Source: Colocasia esculenta (taxonomy: Eukaryota; Streptophyta; Magnoliopsida; Alismatales; Araceae). Taken from it: a stretch of DNA of 64,000 nt. The notes beneath the pieces were generated by a model. That model worked only from the letters and a program-made list of their open reading frames with translations, did no database searches and was not told the origin of the DNA. The translations under genes and the position numbers were made by a program. Where the stretch lies: NCBI GenBank assembly GCA_014218235.1, contig CM024766.1, forward strand, positions 54,545,545-54,609,544, given 5' to 3'. How positions within the stretch are numbered: the stretch's first letter is position 1; each line of letters opens with the position of its first letter. Below are positions 10,253 through 23,705 of this stretch, piece after piece.

Positions 10253-11000
10253 GTTTCATCAGAGGCACAACTTTGATCTATGGCAGGTAATTGAAGAAGG
10301 TGACAAACTACCCCTTGCTACAACCTTATCTGAATTGTCTTTAGCAGATAAAAGAAAGATTTTACTAAGTTATAAGACTAAAAATTATCTTTGTTGTGCC
10401 TTGTTTAAATAAAAATTTAATAGAGTTTCTCATGCAAATCTACTAAATAAATATGGGATACATTAAGAATAACTAATGAAGGAACCGATAAGGTTAAAGA
10501 AACTAGAATAGATATTCTTGTAGCTAAATATGAATAATGCAGAATACTAAGTGATGAAATTAGAACACAAATGTACACAAGATTTACAAATATAACTAAT
10601 AGCTTAGCATCATTAGGAAAAACTTTTCCCAAGGAGATTTAGTCAAAAAAAAAAAAAAGATTTCTTTCAAATCAGTGGACTCCAAAACTGACTGCCATTA
10701 AAGAAGTAAATAATTTAACAATCATGGAAGTTGAAAATATTATAGGTTCATTAATGACACATGATATTAACATAAAAAGATTATCTAAAAGCTCACCTAA
10801 GAAAAGAATTACTAAGCTTTCAAAGTTATAACTGCTTCCTCCACTTCTTCCACTTCTAGTTCAGAAAATGTAGGTTCTGAAGACAGTGATGTAGATGAAA
10901 TCTTGTCAAAGCTTTAGAAGATTATTAAGAAGAAGAAGAATGGATCAAGAAGGATCCAAAAGAAAGAGAAAAAGAAGAAGGAACTAGTCTGTTATGAATG
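10253..11000 (+). pseudogene. Copia Gag, remainder (element G), heavily decayed
   Basis: Continues the Gag interrupted at 4324. The ECFIRGT motif, then FDLWQVIEEGD, a LATTLSELSLADKR stretch, EGTDKV(K)ETRIDIL, later an MTHDINIKRLSKSS region and the start of a zinc knuckle (LVCYECRK) are all recognisable, in changing frames, with many stops and a poly-A run near 10646. It breaks off within the knuckle, where a different copia LTR scrap begins. No G pol or 3' LTR is seen. It is clearly older than H, whose Gag needs only two frame corrections. Confidence 0.75.
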
Positions 11001-11021
11001 TAGGAAGCTTGTGAAGAGTGA

Positions 11022-11476
11022 GGATGCATTGGTCAACCAAGAGGGGAGGAGTGAATTGATTATCACCTAATTAAAAAATGTTTGCACAAAATAGATTAAA
11101 CTCAACTAATCAAAAATATTATGTGATATGCACAGTGAAATATAACAAGTATATAGACAAAACCGACTATCCTAACATGCGTAGAATGAAGGTAGAAGAA
11201 AAACACATCAAATCACACATGCACGCAGAATTTAGAGTGGTTCAGCAAACACACCCCCGTGTGCACATACGTCCACTACCCCACACCCTTGTAAGGATTT
11301 CTACTAACTTGTTTCTCAGGTACAAGCGTAAATCTCACTCACACAATTATTTCCAGGGACAACACAAACCCCACCTTGTTTCCCAGGGATGAGACAACCC
11401 GATGTATATTCGCAACACGCACTATACACCAACCAAAGACGTGCTCACAAACCGAGCACACACACACAATGATGTT
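11022..11476 (-). repeat. Copia LTR fragment K
   Basis: Begins TGCATTGGTCAACC with a G-rich GAGGGGAGGAGTGAATTG tract analogous to the start of H's LTR, followed by AGAGTGGTTCAGCAA and TACGTCCACTACCCC blocks that occupy the same relative place in the H LTR (GGTTCGGCC, CTACGTCCAGTCCCC). It is cut at 11476 by the insertion of A. It is not the partner of G's LTR, as the orientation differs. Confidence 0.6.
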
Positions 11477-13101
11477 TGTCACGCCCCGACGCAGAATATT
11501 GGAATGTGAGGCAGTTGTAAGTAAACGGATACAGAGCGAGTACTAGACATCAAACCATTGGACAAGAATAAATACTAAAACAAATTCATTTCATTAATAA
11601 TCTTTCAAATGTCTAGTTACAACCACTAATATTAGAGCCATTCTAGAGGGCCCAATTACATTGAAATAAAAGTAAAACACTAAACTAAGACTCTATCGTA
11701 GCACTAGGACACTAGGGTACTCTTGTCATCACTCCTGGTCATTCCCGTCCTCTTGAGCGTATAGTTCATCCTCGGTCTCACCTAAGAACACAACGACAAA
11801 TAACGTAGGGTGAACGATAACGCCCAGTAGGACTTAAATCTCAATAGTCAAGTAGGCTTTAAATGATTAATGAATTAAAGGCAGAGTAACTAATGATAGA
11901 GCAAGTGAGTCAAGTAAAAGATAGCAGGATATCACGTGAACGAAATAGCACAACTTTCCAAATATAGCAAGAGTGTCGAGTATAGCACAAAATAGCAAGA
12001 TGGCCATAGCACAAATAGCACAAAGTATAGCAATAGCACAACGAGTATAGTATAGCACTTTTGTCCATAGACAACGAGAGAACATAGCACTTTTTGATTG
12101 TCATTTAGATAGTCGAGATAGATAGCACTCGAGTGTAATGCCAAACACTCTGATCATTTAACTCCCATGGGCACTAGCACTTTCGGACGCACATCCCAGG
12201 ACCAGATTGGGCCCTTTATATATTGCCAGGCATTGGTTATAGTGTTTATCTTTAGACAATCAGTCAATGGCCAATATAAAGTACCAAGAAATAGATGAGA
12301 GCACTAGATGAATAGACAAGATAGTAGAGAGAACGTGAATATATGAGTGAATAGAGTATAGATGAGAGCTAGTGGACATTGTACGTAACACGTCGAGTAA
12401 ACAGATGATAGTAACAGTTGCACAACATGCGCACGTGGTGTTAACAGTCAGGTGGAACTCACTACCTTCCTGCTGGCCATGTTACACACAGGTCTAGAGG
12501 TCCGGCATGATTCAAGATAAGAGCGAACTTCTAATAGCCGTTTGGATCATGCTGATCCCTAAAGGGTGTAATGGGTGTTAGGGTACAACCGGCTCATCGA
12601 CCATGTGAGAATCCATGGACAGAAGAGACTTACGGAGGCCTTGAACAAAGACTCACTAGTCCGACAGAAGGAGTATCCGACGGAGAGTTCATCCAAGTCA
12701 AGAGAGAGTGTGTATATAGAAACAAGTGCTCGACGTTCTAGAGGAATTCTAGAACAGTGGAGCGTCGGTATCGGTGTTCCAAAACATCGCGAGAAAACGT
12801 ACACAAGTATATTTAAGAACGAGGCAATTTAATGACATAAATTACCAGATAAATGAAGTACACATGTTCATGCCAATTAAGCCATATTTGGATGTTCAAG
12901 TGTGTGTAAGTGTCATGAAATTGTAGATAGAAAAGATCATGTGCTTGTATTTTAATCACACATAAATGTTTAATTTATAACAAGTGTAATCTTCTGTGTG
13001 TATGACTGTTAAACAAGAGTACATGCACTGTGGAGAATCAAAGCATCACAAATTTGGGGTTTTTATGCAGTGAGCCAGAACGCGACGCACCCTTGTAAGG
13101 G

Positions 13102-13283
13102 TCGCGACGGGGTTCAGGCAGATCACGACAGGCTCTTGTACAGGTCGCGACGGACTTGTCAGTTCAAGCAGGTAGGTCGCGACGGGGTCATGTGAGGGTC
13201 GCGACGGGCTCAAGCAAACCAGGCAGCAGATCGCGACGACAGTCCCTGTCGCGATCAGATTGTGACAGAGGGCACTGTCGCGA
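13102..13283. repeat. TCGCGA word cluster in LTR of A
   Basis: Seven exact TCGCGA words (13102, 13145, 13177, 13199, 13231, 13249, 13278) in 182 bp of an otherwise AT-rich LTR, with decayed relatives such as ATCACGACAGG. It lies downstream of the putative donor of A (13864, minus). Confidence 0.87.
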
Positions 13284-13863
13284 TGGCCCTTGTGAACACG
13301 GCTTATCGGGTCGTTGCGTTCATAGGGTCTGTGCCTGAGTCCGACAGGGAGAGTACAGTGCATTGGACTGTGGACCTGACTTACCTTATTTTGACACAGG
13401 GTGATTCAGAAAAACATATCTAATTGTACAGGTAATCAAAAATCGTGAAACTAATTGCGAATTGTTCTAGACATGTATGGGTACTTACAATAAATAGGAA
13501 TTTGAAAACAAACAGGGTTTCGACATCCTTTAGTCATGGTATTCATAAAGAACTTAGAACAGTACACAGATAAGATCAACGAATTAATTCGCATGATAGG
13601 ATGGATGGAAATTAGGGCTTTCAGGGGCAAAAGAAGCCTAACGACCATCAAAATCTCTACTAAACATTGCATGGCATGAGATCAAGTGTTCAAGGAGAAC
13701 AAGATTTAACAAGGGGGTTCGGGGTCAGGATGAGTGCAGAACTTCGAAAAGTAAGAAGTAATTATTGACTCGATGATAAATCATGAAACTTGAGGGTATT
13801 GTTCCTGGTACATGGAACGATCTACAGTCAAAATCTCATTAGTTTTTCTTGTGAGAATGCCTA

Positions 13864-14028
13864 CCTTTAATGGTTTTTCTCTTCTAGGGTTTGAACTTGA
13901 AGAACTCGGGGAAGAACTTGAGGGATCCTTCTTCTCCACGCATTCTCCTTCCCTTTGGCTCCTTCCCACGTCCAGCAAACCCTTGGCACAAGCTAGGGCG
14001 GCCATGAGGGTTTTAGAGGAGTATTTAA
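13864..14028 (-). promoter_or_regulatory. Putative LTR promoter and leader exon of A
   Basis: The minus strand shows TTAAATAC (14028-14021), then a ~150-nt leader ending ATTAAAG|GTAGGC, with the intron start at 13864. The leader is open in one frame but I recognise no protein. The arrangement mirrors E, with a GT instead of a GC donor. Confidence 0.4.
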
Positions 14029-14455
14029 GCATCTCCCCATTCTATTTCCTTTTATGACTCTAATTCCTATTTATTCTGAATTTCCTATTTCCCTCTCCCC
14101 TTTTTAGGCATGAGATCTCCTAATTGGGTTAGGATGGGAGCTAATTTCGTGGGCAACCTATTTGGGTAGGTTTAGGAATCCAAATATAACTCAAATTGCT
14201 AATTTAATGCATTAAATATCCCTTTTCTATTTTAGTAATAATTTAGTTACGAATTTATGGTATTTTCCTATTATTCTTCCTTTAAAAACCCCTATCCCAC
14301 TAATTTTTAATGAGTCCATTTAACAAAGCCCATTACTTCTTTTCATTTAATGGGTTTTATTTAATTCTCTTTTATTTGATTTTCTAATTAATTTAAATAG
14401 TTTTCTTTTTATATTATTAATTTTTTTATTTTTCGAAAAAATCCAAGTTGCTACA

Positions 14456-17038
14456 TTGAATTTGGTCCCCAAATTCATATGATCATTCAGGAGAGATCGT
14501 CTTACTGAAAAGATCGGGGTAGTTCCGTCTAATGGTCCCTTCCGGTTCCCATGTGACTTCTTCCACTCCGCTGTTATTCCATAAGACTTTAACCACGTGA
14601 ATGGGACGGTTCCTGAGCTGTTGCACCTTCCGTTCCAATATCTTGACTGTCTTCTCTTCGTATGTCACATCTTTGTTCAGCACCAACTTCTTGTGGTGAA
14701 TGATGTGGGTAGGGTCATAGACATACTTCTTGAGCATGGAGACATGGAACACATTGTGTACACATGCCAAATCCGGTGGCAATGCTAGTCGGTATGCAAC
14801 CTCACCAATCCTTTCGAGTACTTCAAAAGGGCCAATGAATCTAGGACTGAGCTTTCCTTTCACTCCAAATCTTTGGATGCCACGTGTAGGTGACACCTTC
14901 AAGAACACATGATCACCAACTTGGAATTCTAGGTCCCGCCTTCTTTTGTCGGCATAGCTCTTTTGTCTGGACTGAGCAGTCTTAAGCCGATCTCTAATCA
15001 CTTGTACGTCCTTTGTGGTTCGTTGCACCATGCCTGGGCCTAGCCACTACTGCTCTCCAACCTCATTCCAGCATGCAGGAGATCTACAATTTCTTTCGTA
15101 GAGTGCTTCGAACGGTGCCATCTTGATGCTCGCCTGGTAATTGTTGTTATAGGCGAACTCAATAAGGGATAGATGCTCGTTCCAATATCCTTGGAAGTCT
15201 ATAGTGCAAGCTCTCAGCATGTCTTCCACTATTTGGTTAGTTCTTTCAGTTTGCCCATCAGTTTGTGGATGGTACTAAAGTTGAGTTTAGTACCCAGTGC
15301 ACCTTGCAGTCCTTTCCAAAAATGAGATGTGAATCTCGGATCTCGATCTGAGACTATGGATGATGGAACTCCGTGCAGTCTCACTATCTCTTTGACATAT
15401 AGAGCAGCTAGTACCTCCACCGACCACTTACTCTTTATAGGCAGAAAATGGGCGGATTTGGTTAGTCAGTCCACAATGACCCATATGGCGTCGAGTTCAC
15501 CACGAGTCTTGGGTAAACCCATGATGAAGTCCATGCCAATACTCTCCCATTTCCATTCCGGGATATCTAGCGGTCTGAGTACACCAGCAGGGCACAGTTG
15601 TTCCGCTTTTACTTGTTGGCAAGTAAGGCAGTGAGCAGCATGCTCGGTTACCTCTCTCTTCATGTTCGGCCACCAAAACGTTCTTTTCATGTCTTGGTAC
15701 ATTTTGGTACCTCCAGGATGAATAGTGTACTTCGTCTTGTGAGCCTCATCCATTAATCTTCTCATCAGTTCTTCATTGTCGGGAACACATGTCCTTCCTT
15801 GAAAGACAAGCCTTCCATCTTCGGTCATTGCAAAGTCCGATCTTTCGGCTAGAGTTTCCTTGACGCGAACTAAGAATGGATCATCATCTTATTGAGCTTT
15901 GATCTCTTTAACAAATCAGATTGAATCTTGATATTGGCAACCAAGACTCGATCATCTCTATGTTCAATATTTAAGTCTAAACTTGCGAATTGTTCTAGTA
16001 GTTGCATCTCGCCAAGGACTAGACTTGAAACAGATGCCATCGGCTTTCTACTAAGAGCATCAGCCACAGCCTTTCCCTTGCCTGGATAGTATTAGATGTT
16101 GAAGTCGAAATCTTTTAGGTATTCTAACCATCTTCACTGTCTCAAGTTGAGTTCCTTCTGGGAGAATAAGTACTTCAGGCTTTTATGGCCTGAGTAGACA
16201 GTGAACTTCTCCCCATAGAGGTAATGCCTCCAGATTTTCAAGGCGAAGACCACATCAGCCAACTCCAGATCATGCACAGGGTAGTTGACTTCATGAGTCT
16301 TCAGTTGTCGAGAAGAGTAGGCGATGACTTTCTCCTTTTGCATCAGTACACACCCTAGCCCAATCCCTGAGGCATCGGTGTAGACAGAAAAACCTTCTCC
16401 CTCTATTGGCAGAGCGAGAATAGGTGCTGAGGTCAGGCAATCTTTTAGAGATTGAAAACTTTTCTCACACTCTTTACTCCAGGAGTATGGATTCTCCTTT
16501 CGTGTCAGTCGTGTGAGAGGAACGACGATCTTGGAGAAGTCCTTGATGAACCACCTGTAGTAGCCAGCCAGTCCTAGGAAGCTTCTGATTTCGGTGACGT
16601 TGGTTGGTCTCTCCCAGTTGAGTACAACTTCGACTTTGGAGGGATCAACTGAGATGCCGTTCTTTGAGATGACATGGCCCAAGAAGGACACTTCTTCGAG
16701 CCAGAATTCACACTTGCTAAGCTTTGCGTACATTTTTTTGTTTCGCAAGACTTGCAATGCAATCTTCAGGTGTTCTTCATTCTCTTCTTTGGTCTTTGAA
16801 TAAATGAGGATATCGTCGATGAAGATGACCACGAACTTGTCCACGTATGGCTGATATATGTTATTCATGAGTTGCATAAAGGTTGCAGGAGCATTAGTTA
16901 GACCAAAAGGCATAACGACAAATTCATAATGTCCATACCTACTCCTGAAAGCGATTTTGAAGATATCGTCATCCTTGATCCTCATTTGGTGATAGCCAGA
17001 TCGAAGATCGATCGTAGAGAAATATTGAGCTCTGGATA
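14456..17038 (-). pseudogene. Pol 3' half of chromovirus A (RT end, RNase H, integrase, chromodomain)
   Basis: Read from 17038 down: ISRAQYFSTIDLRSGYHQM (RT), the catalytic box VVIFIDDILIYS, the LGHVIS and SFLGLAGYYRWFI motifs, RNase H (YTDASGIGLGCVLMQ; the second box reads YSGHKSLKYL where FTDHKSLKYL is usual), integrase HHCC zinc finger (HPGGTKMYQ ... CLTCQQVK), GMDFIMGLP and VSDRDPRFTS of the DDE core, and a C-terminal chromodomain-like tail (VKVLWNN ... VTWEPE) ending at 14483. Stops or shifts interrupt it at about 16134, 15870, 15466, 15229 and 15047. The frame at 17038 continues into 26173 across element B. Tekay/Del-type chromovirus; dead. Confidence 0.9.
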
Positions 17039-17447
17039 TGTGACGACCCTCCTCATACCGGTACGATTATGCCAATCCCCATCGGTATAAAGAGCATCAT
17101 CACAGTGGGATAGTAACCCAACATTAAACAATAAGGTTGATATGTCCATGAATAATGCAAGAGTACAGCGGAATTTAAAAGAAATACTTTGCTTTATTCC
17201 ATCATCATCACACATTCCACAGTCTATATAGTAAAAGAAAGTACTAGAGTCCACATTATTACAACTTGAAAGAAAATACATTGTCCTTTACATTGTCCAT
17301 ATGAATGACATTATTCAAGCTATAAAATAAAACAACTTATTGAAAATAAAACTCCTCAAGTACTACTTCTTGTAGGTGGCTCCAATCTTCACTATTCTCT
17401 CCTCTACTACAAAACTACCTATCACACCTATACGCCGAAGCAAGTAT

Positions 17448-17463
17448 GAGTCTTACAAGACTC
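17448..17463 (-). other. GAGTC-type hairpin, B 3' LTR
   Basis: Minus-strand stem GAGTCTT / AAGACTC with a 2-base loop, followed (minus strand) by a pyrimidine-rich stretch and a TATAGGTG version of the GTACAGGT word. Matching hairpins with different but paired stems occur in D and E. Confidence 0.75.
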
Positions 17464-18826
17464 AGCAAGTAATCTAAAACCATCAAACTTATACATATCA
17501 CATACACATAATACAATCATCAATGATGAAACACATGTTTTCATACAAATCACTATAATTCACATAGTACAATCTTTTTATGGTTAACAATACATATGTC
17601 CTCCAAACCTATTCTTAATTAACACGTACTCTTATTAACTTATGAAAATAACATACACCTACACAAGTTCTCTACACATGATATATTCTATGATACATGG
17701 TTCAAATCCTTATCATATCATTGCATAATGTAATCAAATTTAAACACAAGGTTATGTACAAGATGATGAATACTTTTAGCATGGTATTTAGTCAATTTCT
17801 CATGTATTTACCTAACTTTATCATACAACTAACTTGCTATTTTAATGTATAATTTATCATACACTCATGACACTTGCACATGTTTTCTTGTAAACTACAT
17901 AATATGATATAAATCTTTCTAACATAGTTAAACATCATCCAATTAATACATACATGACATGAATATATGCACTCTTAAACACCTAACATGTATCATGATT
18001 TATTAATCTCAACCTTTTTCCTTATTGTATACAACTCTACAATTTAAAATATGCATTTATACATAAAGTAGATAGCAACCTAACATGATCTCTATTTATT
18101 TTTCATATGCACTTTTCTCATTTATTTACACGTTTCATTTGCTGTTTTTAATATGAATAGTTCACCATGATATCACCTATATTAAACATGGAATGAAGAT
18201 TTAAAACATATTCATTTCGGATGGCAATCATCTACAATTTAAGCATGAACTATATACTAAACAAGTAGCAATTGTATCATGGAACTTGGACATTATTTTA
18301 TGGGTTTATCAACATCATAAACTTATTTAGCTTGCCGTTTCACATGAATTAAACTTAATTATATGGATTTACACTTATTCTCATACTATCTTACTCATTT
18401 ATCAATTCTACATACTCATCTTTCTACATTGCCTTTCCCTACGTATTCACATGCACATATTCATACACACCCCCATATGGATATTATGAAACTATATCAC
18501 ATAATACTAAACATGGTATTAAACATGATATTAAAGTTATGATGGTAACACATACATAAACACATATGTATTAATACCTTAGTTTTCCATGAAATTGTAC
18601 TCTTATTATCTTTTATTCTTCATTTCACATCAATTCACACTTCTTCCATTTCATTTACTCTTACATTCACATTTATCACTTTACACTAGATTCACATTTA
18701 ATCTCTTAAGTTGTCATGACACATAGTCCTAACTACCAGATAGAGGAAAAACAATCACTTTAGCACTTAGAACTATTCACTTAGCACTTATCACTTAGCA
18801 CTCACTTTCACATATTTGTCACTTAG

Positions 18827-19020
18827 GCAATGCGGTGACAAATCTAGGTAACTGCGCAGAACTGGGAGAAGCCCTCTCCACCCTAACTAGCGATACTTGT
18901 CCATCTCTAGGATTTTATCCTAATGCCCTTAGAATTTATCTCATAACGTTGAGCCTTCCATAGGGACTTTTCCATGGTACAACTCTCAGACCCCTATGGT
19001 AGCAGTGTCATCCCTGGCTA
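18827..19020 (-). other. Conserved structured RNA block, B 3' LTR
   Basis: About 194 nt shared with D and E. On the minus strand: TGACACTGCTACC; hairpin CCATGG/CTATGG around loop AAAAGTCC; hairpin around loop GGGCA (TCTAA/TTAGGA); loop ACAAGTA with a partly decayed stem; GGAGA/TCTCC; CTGCGCAGTTACC; and TGTCAC/GTGACA around ATTGCCTA. Loops are invariant between elements while stems vary and still pair. Confidence 0.75.
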
Positions 19021-20225
19021 AATATTACATTAACCACTTTATCATCCTTATCTCATTTTACTCATGCCCACACACACATTTTCACTCCAGTTCATACACA
19101 CTTTACATAATATTCACATTTCTATTTACAGACATTCCCATTACTGTCTAATTGTGATAAACCACTCAAAATAAGGCATTAACATGCTGCTAATCTTTGA
19201 TTTACACATGATTAACTCTAACATGTTTAACATGGCTATTTTCACATTTAAAACTATAAAATTACTTACTGTTATCAAAATTTCACAAAATTTTAATCAC
19301 ATATTAAGAATAGCGAACAGAACACATGCTCAATTTTTTAAAGAATTTTCTGAATAGAAACATATTTATAACAATTAAATCATTGTACAGGTGCATTACC
19401 ACTAATTTCTCAAAATAGATTTTTTTAGTAAAATAATCTAATTTGACAGTATCAATGCGTTTATACTATAATCATATCATTGCAGAAAATTCACCATGCC
19501 CGAACTCACAACTATCTTATTTATACAGATTAAACATGCATCATCTTAGGGTCATAATTCAATCTCCAGAATTTTAATAAATAACATAAATCATGAAAAT
19601 TCACAAAAACCCCATGACATGACCTTACTAATCACCCTTGACCCCTCATAAAATTTCAGCATAAACACATACCCAGAAATCATTTAAGTGAATTAAATAG
19701 CATTTTCCAGAACTCTGACGAACTTAACTGCATGGTCCTGGCTGCCAACTTGGTTAACTGCGACATCTCTTGCCGTCAACTGATGAACTTGACGGCAAGG
19801 GATGTTTCCGTCAACTTCCAGACATCAATCTGCACAGACACACTCACATGTACAGAGAAGTTTGAGGGTCCAGGATGCGAGGAAAAATCCGTAAAAATTC
19901 TAGGACCTAGGGGACATGTATAGGAAAGATGTACATAGGTTACTTGCCTCTAATAAAATCCTAGAAGATCAGATCTTTTCCATTGATCCCTCTCGGCCAA
20001 AGCAAGAGGGTGCTCGGAAACTCCTTAATCTTGTTCTCCCGTCGATGTAGATCGTTCCTCGGGGTTGGGGATGCTTCTTGGATGGTTGGAGTATGTTCCA
20101 GTCGTCGTAGATCTCCCAGAAAGTCCTCCAGTCGCCGGATCAAAGCTTGGGAAGATCAATTTTTCTCACAGGGAAAACTAGGGTTTCACAATGACCAAAA
20201 CGGCTTTGTGCGGCCAGAAAATGGG

Positions 20226-20233
20226 TTTTTATA
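20226..20233 (-). promoter_or_regulatory. TATA box in B 3' LTR
   Basis: TATAAAAA on the minus strand, 280 nt upstream of the GC donor, just after the CpG-word cluster. The copy in the 5' LTR is at 25123-25116 and is the one expected to drive transcription of B. Confidence 0.55.
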
Positions 20234-21246
20234 AGGATGGATGGGTTGGGTACACACTAGGGTAGGTTACCAAGGGATTAGGAAGGGTTTCCTAAATTGG
20301 AACCGGCCAAAACGCGAGTATTAACAAATCTGGGACCGTTACGCAGGATGATATTGACGTCATTATCGGTTGTAGTCAACTGGACTGTTGACGTCAAGGG
20401 TCTGGCCGCCAACTTGAGGTTGGCGTCTAGGGGGTGGACGCCAACAGGGTATTGGCGTTCAGTGATGTGGACGCCAACCACCCAGCAGTGCCATTTGGCC
20501 AAAACTCCGGTAAACCTTGAAATAAATGCATACATACGTCCAAATAATTTACTATATGTAAAAATAATTTCACGTACCTTCACCACATAAACACATGCAT
20601 TTCATAATATTTATTAAATACAACTTACACTAATCATGGTTAAGAACAACATGCATCAATAACATGCATATATGCACATACACATTCACATTACATAGTC
20701 ACATACATTGTGCATGAATTTATAATGAAATGTGTTCATTAATAGTTAAATTCTACCTGTACATTATCATTCAAGCACCTTACACGTCATAAATTATTTA
20801 TCATGCTTAAAATAAATAAGTATCATTTAAACAAGATTAGCATATATATGTACACCTATATACACCATGGTGACATACAACATGCATAAATTAACTAATT
20901 GCAATAGGCACATTAGTAATTAAATAATGCATGAAATTTATAGATTTATTACATACATTGATAGCTAGATAATGCGTGCACACTCATATTTATATTTATA
21001 CTTGTACAAAAATAGCTCTCATGTACCTACATGGCCTATAGCATTATTTACCTATCACACGCACAATATTACTTAACTATTTTATGCCTCAGATTTTGGT
21101 ATACACACTGTACATAAATTTAACTAATTGCCTATTCTCACCCAACTGTCCTGTATATACATGCATGAACTAATGAGAAGTATAGAAATGATAATATGCA
21201 CAATTGTATACACACGCTACTCACGCAACAAGTAAAGACATATGCA

Positions 21247-21753
21247 TCATATAAAAGAAAGAAAATTTCTGGGTATCACACTCTCCGCCCCTTGAAAAAG
21301 ATCTTCATCCTCGAAGATCGATTCAAGTACCTCTGGTGATGTCATCGGTGCCATCTCCGGAAAAAGAATGAAATCTTCATTCTCCTTGGCTGGTGCTTGC
21401 AGTTCTACTGTTGGCTCCTTTGATGTCGATGTTGTAATACCTCGGGGATCAAACTTCTTCAACCTCGGACATTCTTTAATCCGATGGTCCTTGCTGCCGC
21501 ATTTGAGGCACCTTCCTTCCTTTGCCCAACACCGATTCCCGCCATGGTGTTTATTGCAGTACATACACATGGGTTTCCCTCTAGCTGTAGAGGTCGCAAA
21601 CCTTGCCGTGCTAAGAAGCTCATCCAGAGTGCGGGGGTCGCATTCCAAAAGTCTCGCTCTCGCTGCTGGTCTGAGCCTCATTATGAAGTTTCTCACCTTG
21701 CGTTTCTCCTCATGCTCCCTAGCCCTAGCCTCACGCTTTCCTTGACTCACCAT
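21247..21753 (-). CDS. Mini-Gag of element B (tandem zinc knuckles)
   Basis: 168 residues starting at the ATG at 21753 (MVSQGKREARAREHEEKRK). The N-terminal capsid core present in E is missing. What remains is the end of the capsid region (RNFIMRLRPAARARLL, LDELLSTA), two zinc knuckles (CMYCNKHHGGNRC and CLKCGSKDHRIKEC) and an acidic tail ending IFEDEDLF. The last codons read through the polypurine tract into the LTR. The start is favoured because a splice-acceptor-like TTTTGCAG lies three bases upstream, as in D and E. Likely role: nucleic-acid binding, perhaps guiding or competing in assembly of particles made by an autonomous relative. The knuckles are intact and the frame is open, suggesting past selection. 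Confidence 0.8.
   Translation of the reverse strand: MVSQGKREARAREHEEKRKVRNFIMRLRPAARARLLECDPRTLDELLSTARFATSTARGKPMCMYCNKHHGGNRCWAKEGRCLKCGSKDHRIKECPRLKKFDPRGITTSTSKEPTVELQAPAKENEDFILFPEMAPMTSPEVLESIFEDEDLFQGAESVIPRNFLSFI
21279..21294 (-). other. Polypurine tract of element B
   Basis: Minus strand CAAGGGGCGGAGAGTG directly before the 3' LTR start TGATACCC. It also encodes part of the mini-Gag tail. Confidence 0.85.
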
Positions 21754-21923
21754 TTCCTGCAAAACAATTTAATCCAGTTAAGGTCTAACCTATCAAATTC
21801 TATCTATCTTTCTTACTATTTTTCATTCATTATTATTACTTTCTACACATATGGATAAATTTCTATAAAGACTTTGCAATATTGTGAGATGATGGTTTAT
21901 TCATGTACAGTCACAATCTTGAG

Positions 21924-21935
21924 GCTTTGATACCA
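21924..21935 (-). other. Primer binding site of element B (variant)
   Basis: Minus strand TGGTATCAAAGC, one base different from the usual TGGTATCAGAGC, four bases (GAGA) from the LTR end at 21940. Confidence 0.85.
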
Positions 21936-22348
21936 TCTCTGTGACGACCCTCCTCATACCGGTACGATTATGCCAATCCCCATCGGTATAAAGAGCATCA
22001 TCACAGTGGGATAGTAACCCAACATTAAACAATAAGGTTGATATGTCCATGAATAATGAAAGAGTACAGCAGAATTTAAAAGAAATACTTTGTTTTATTC
22101 CATCATCATCACACATTCCACAGTCTATATAGTAAAAGAAAGTACTAGAGTCTACATTATTACAACTTGAAAGAAAATACATTGTCCTTTACATTGTCCA
22201 TATGAATGACATTATTCAAGCTATAAAATAAAACAACTTATTGAAAATAAAACTCCTCAAGTACTACTTCTTGTAGGTGGCTCCAATCTTCACTATTCTC
22301 TCCTCTGCTACGAAACTACCTGTCACACCTGTACGTCGACGCAAGTAT

Positions 22349-22364
22349 GAGTCTTACAAGACTC
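22349..22364 (-). other. GAGTC-type hairpin, B 5' LTR
   Basis: Same stem GAGTCTT / AAGACTC as in the 3' LTR; followed on the minus strand by CGTACAGGTG as in D and E. Confidence 0.75.
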
Positions 22365-23705
22365 AGCAAGTAATCTAAAACCATCAAACTTATACATATC
22401 ACATACACATTATACAATCATCAATGATGAGACACATGTTTTCATACAAATCACTATAATTCACATAGTACAATCTTTTTATGGTTAACAATACATATGT
22501 CCTCCAAACCTATTCTTAATTAACACATACTCTTATTAACTCATGAAAATAACATACACCTACACAAGTTCTCTACACATGATATATTCTATGATACATG
22601 GTTCAAATCCTTATCATATCATTGCATAATGTAATCAAATTTAAACACAAGGTTATGTACAAGATGATGAATACTTTTAGCATGGTATTTAGTCAATTTC
22701 TCATGTATTTACCTAACTTTATCATACAACTAACTTGTGTTTTAATGTATAATTTATCATACACTCATGACACTTGCACATGTTTCTTGTAAACTACATA
22801 ATATGATATAAATCCTTCTAACATAGTTAAACATCATCCAATTAATACATACATGACATGAATATATGCACTCTTAAACACCTAACATGTATCATGATTT
22901 ATTCATCTCAACCTTTTTCCTTATTGTATACAACTCTACAATTTAAATATGCATTTATACATAAAGTAGATAGCAACCTAACATGATCTCTATTTATTTT
23001 TCATATGCACTTTTCTCATTTATTTACACGTTTCATTTGCTGTTTTTAATATGAATAGTTCACTATGATATCACCTATATTAAACATGGAATGAAGATTT
23101 AAAACATATTCATTTCGGATGGCAATCATCTACAATTTAAGCATGAACTATATACTAAACAAGTAACAATTCTATCATGGAACTTGGACATTATTTCATG
23201 GGTTTATCAAGATCATAAACTTATTTAGCTTGCTGTTTGACATGAATTAAACTTAATTACATGGATTTACACTTATTCTCATACTATCTTACTCATTTAT
23301 CAATTCTACATAGTCATCTTTCTACATTGCCTTTCCCTACATATTCACATGCACATATTCATACACACCCCCATATGGATATTATGAAACTATATCACAT
23401 AATACTAAACATGGTATTAAACATGATATTAAAGTTATGATGGTAACACATACATAAACACATATGTATTAATACCTTGGTTTTCCATGAATTGTACTCT
23501 TATTATCTTTTATTCTTCATTTCACATCAATTCACACTTCTTCCATTTCATTTACTCTTACATTCACATTTATCACTTTACATTATATTCACATTTAATC
23601 TCTTAAGTTGCCATGACACATAGTCCTAACTACCAGATAGAGGAAAACAATCATTTTAGCACTTAGCACTTTTCACTTAGCACTTAGCACTCACTTTCAC
23701 ATATT

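Larger units (their letters stand above)
11477..14455 (-). repeat. 3' LTR of chromovirus A (2979 bp)
   Basis: Minus-strand ends TGTAGCAACTTGG (14455) and CGGGGCGTGACA (11477). It adjoins the pol 3' end and a weak polypurine tract (GGGGACC on the minus strand, about 14464-14470). Minus-strand order: AT-rich U3, TATA-like (14028-14021), leader exon, donor (13864), TCGCGA cluster (13283-13102), then AT-rich sequence to the end. The region 11850-12150 is rich in the word ATAGCA, giving several spurious frames. No gene is supported. The 5' LTR of A is outside the window. Confidence 0.85.
17039..21278 (-). repeat. 3' LTR of element B (4240 bp)
   Basis: Minus-strand TGATACCC (21278) to GGGTCGTCACA (17039). 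Mostly AT-rich with no gene. Landmarks in minus order: CpG-word cluster 20490-20343, TATA 20233-20226, leader, GC donor 19947, second word cluster 19815-19719, structured block 19020-18827, GAGTC hairpin 17463-17448. The rest (20500-21250, 17500-18820, 19030-19700) shows only AT-rich sequence. Confidence 0.92.
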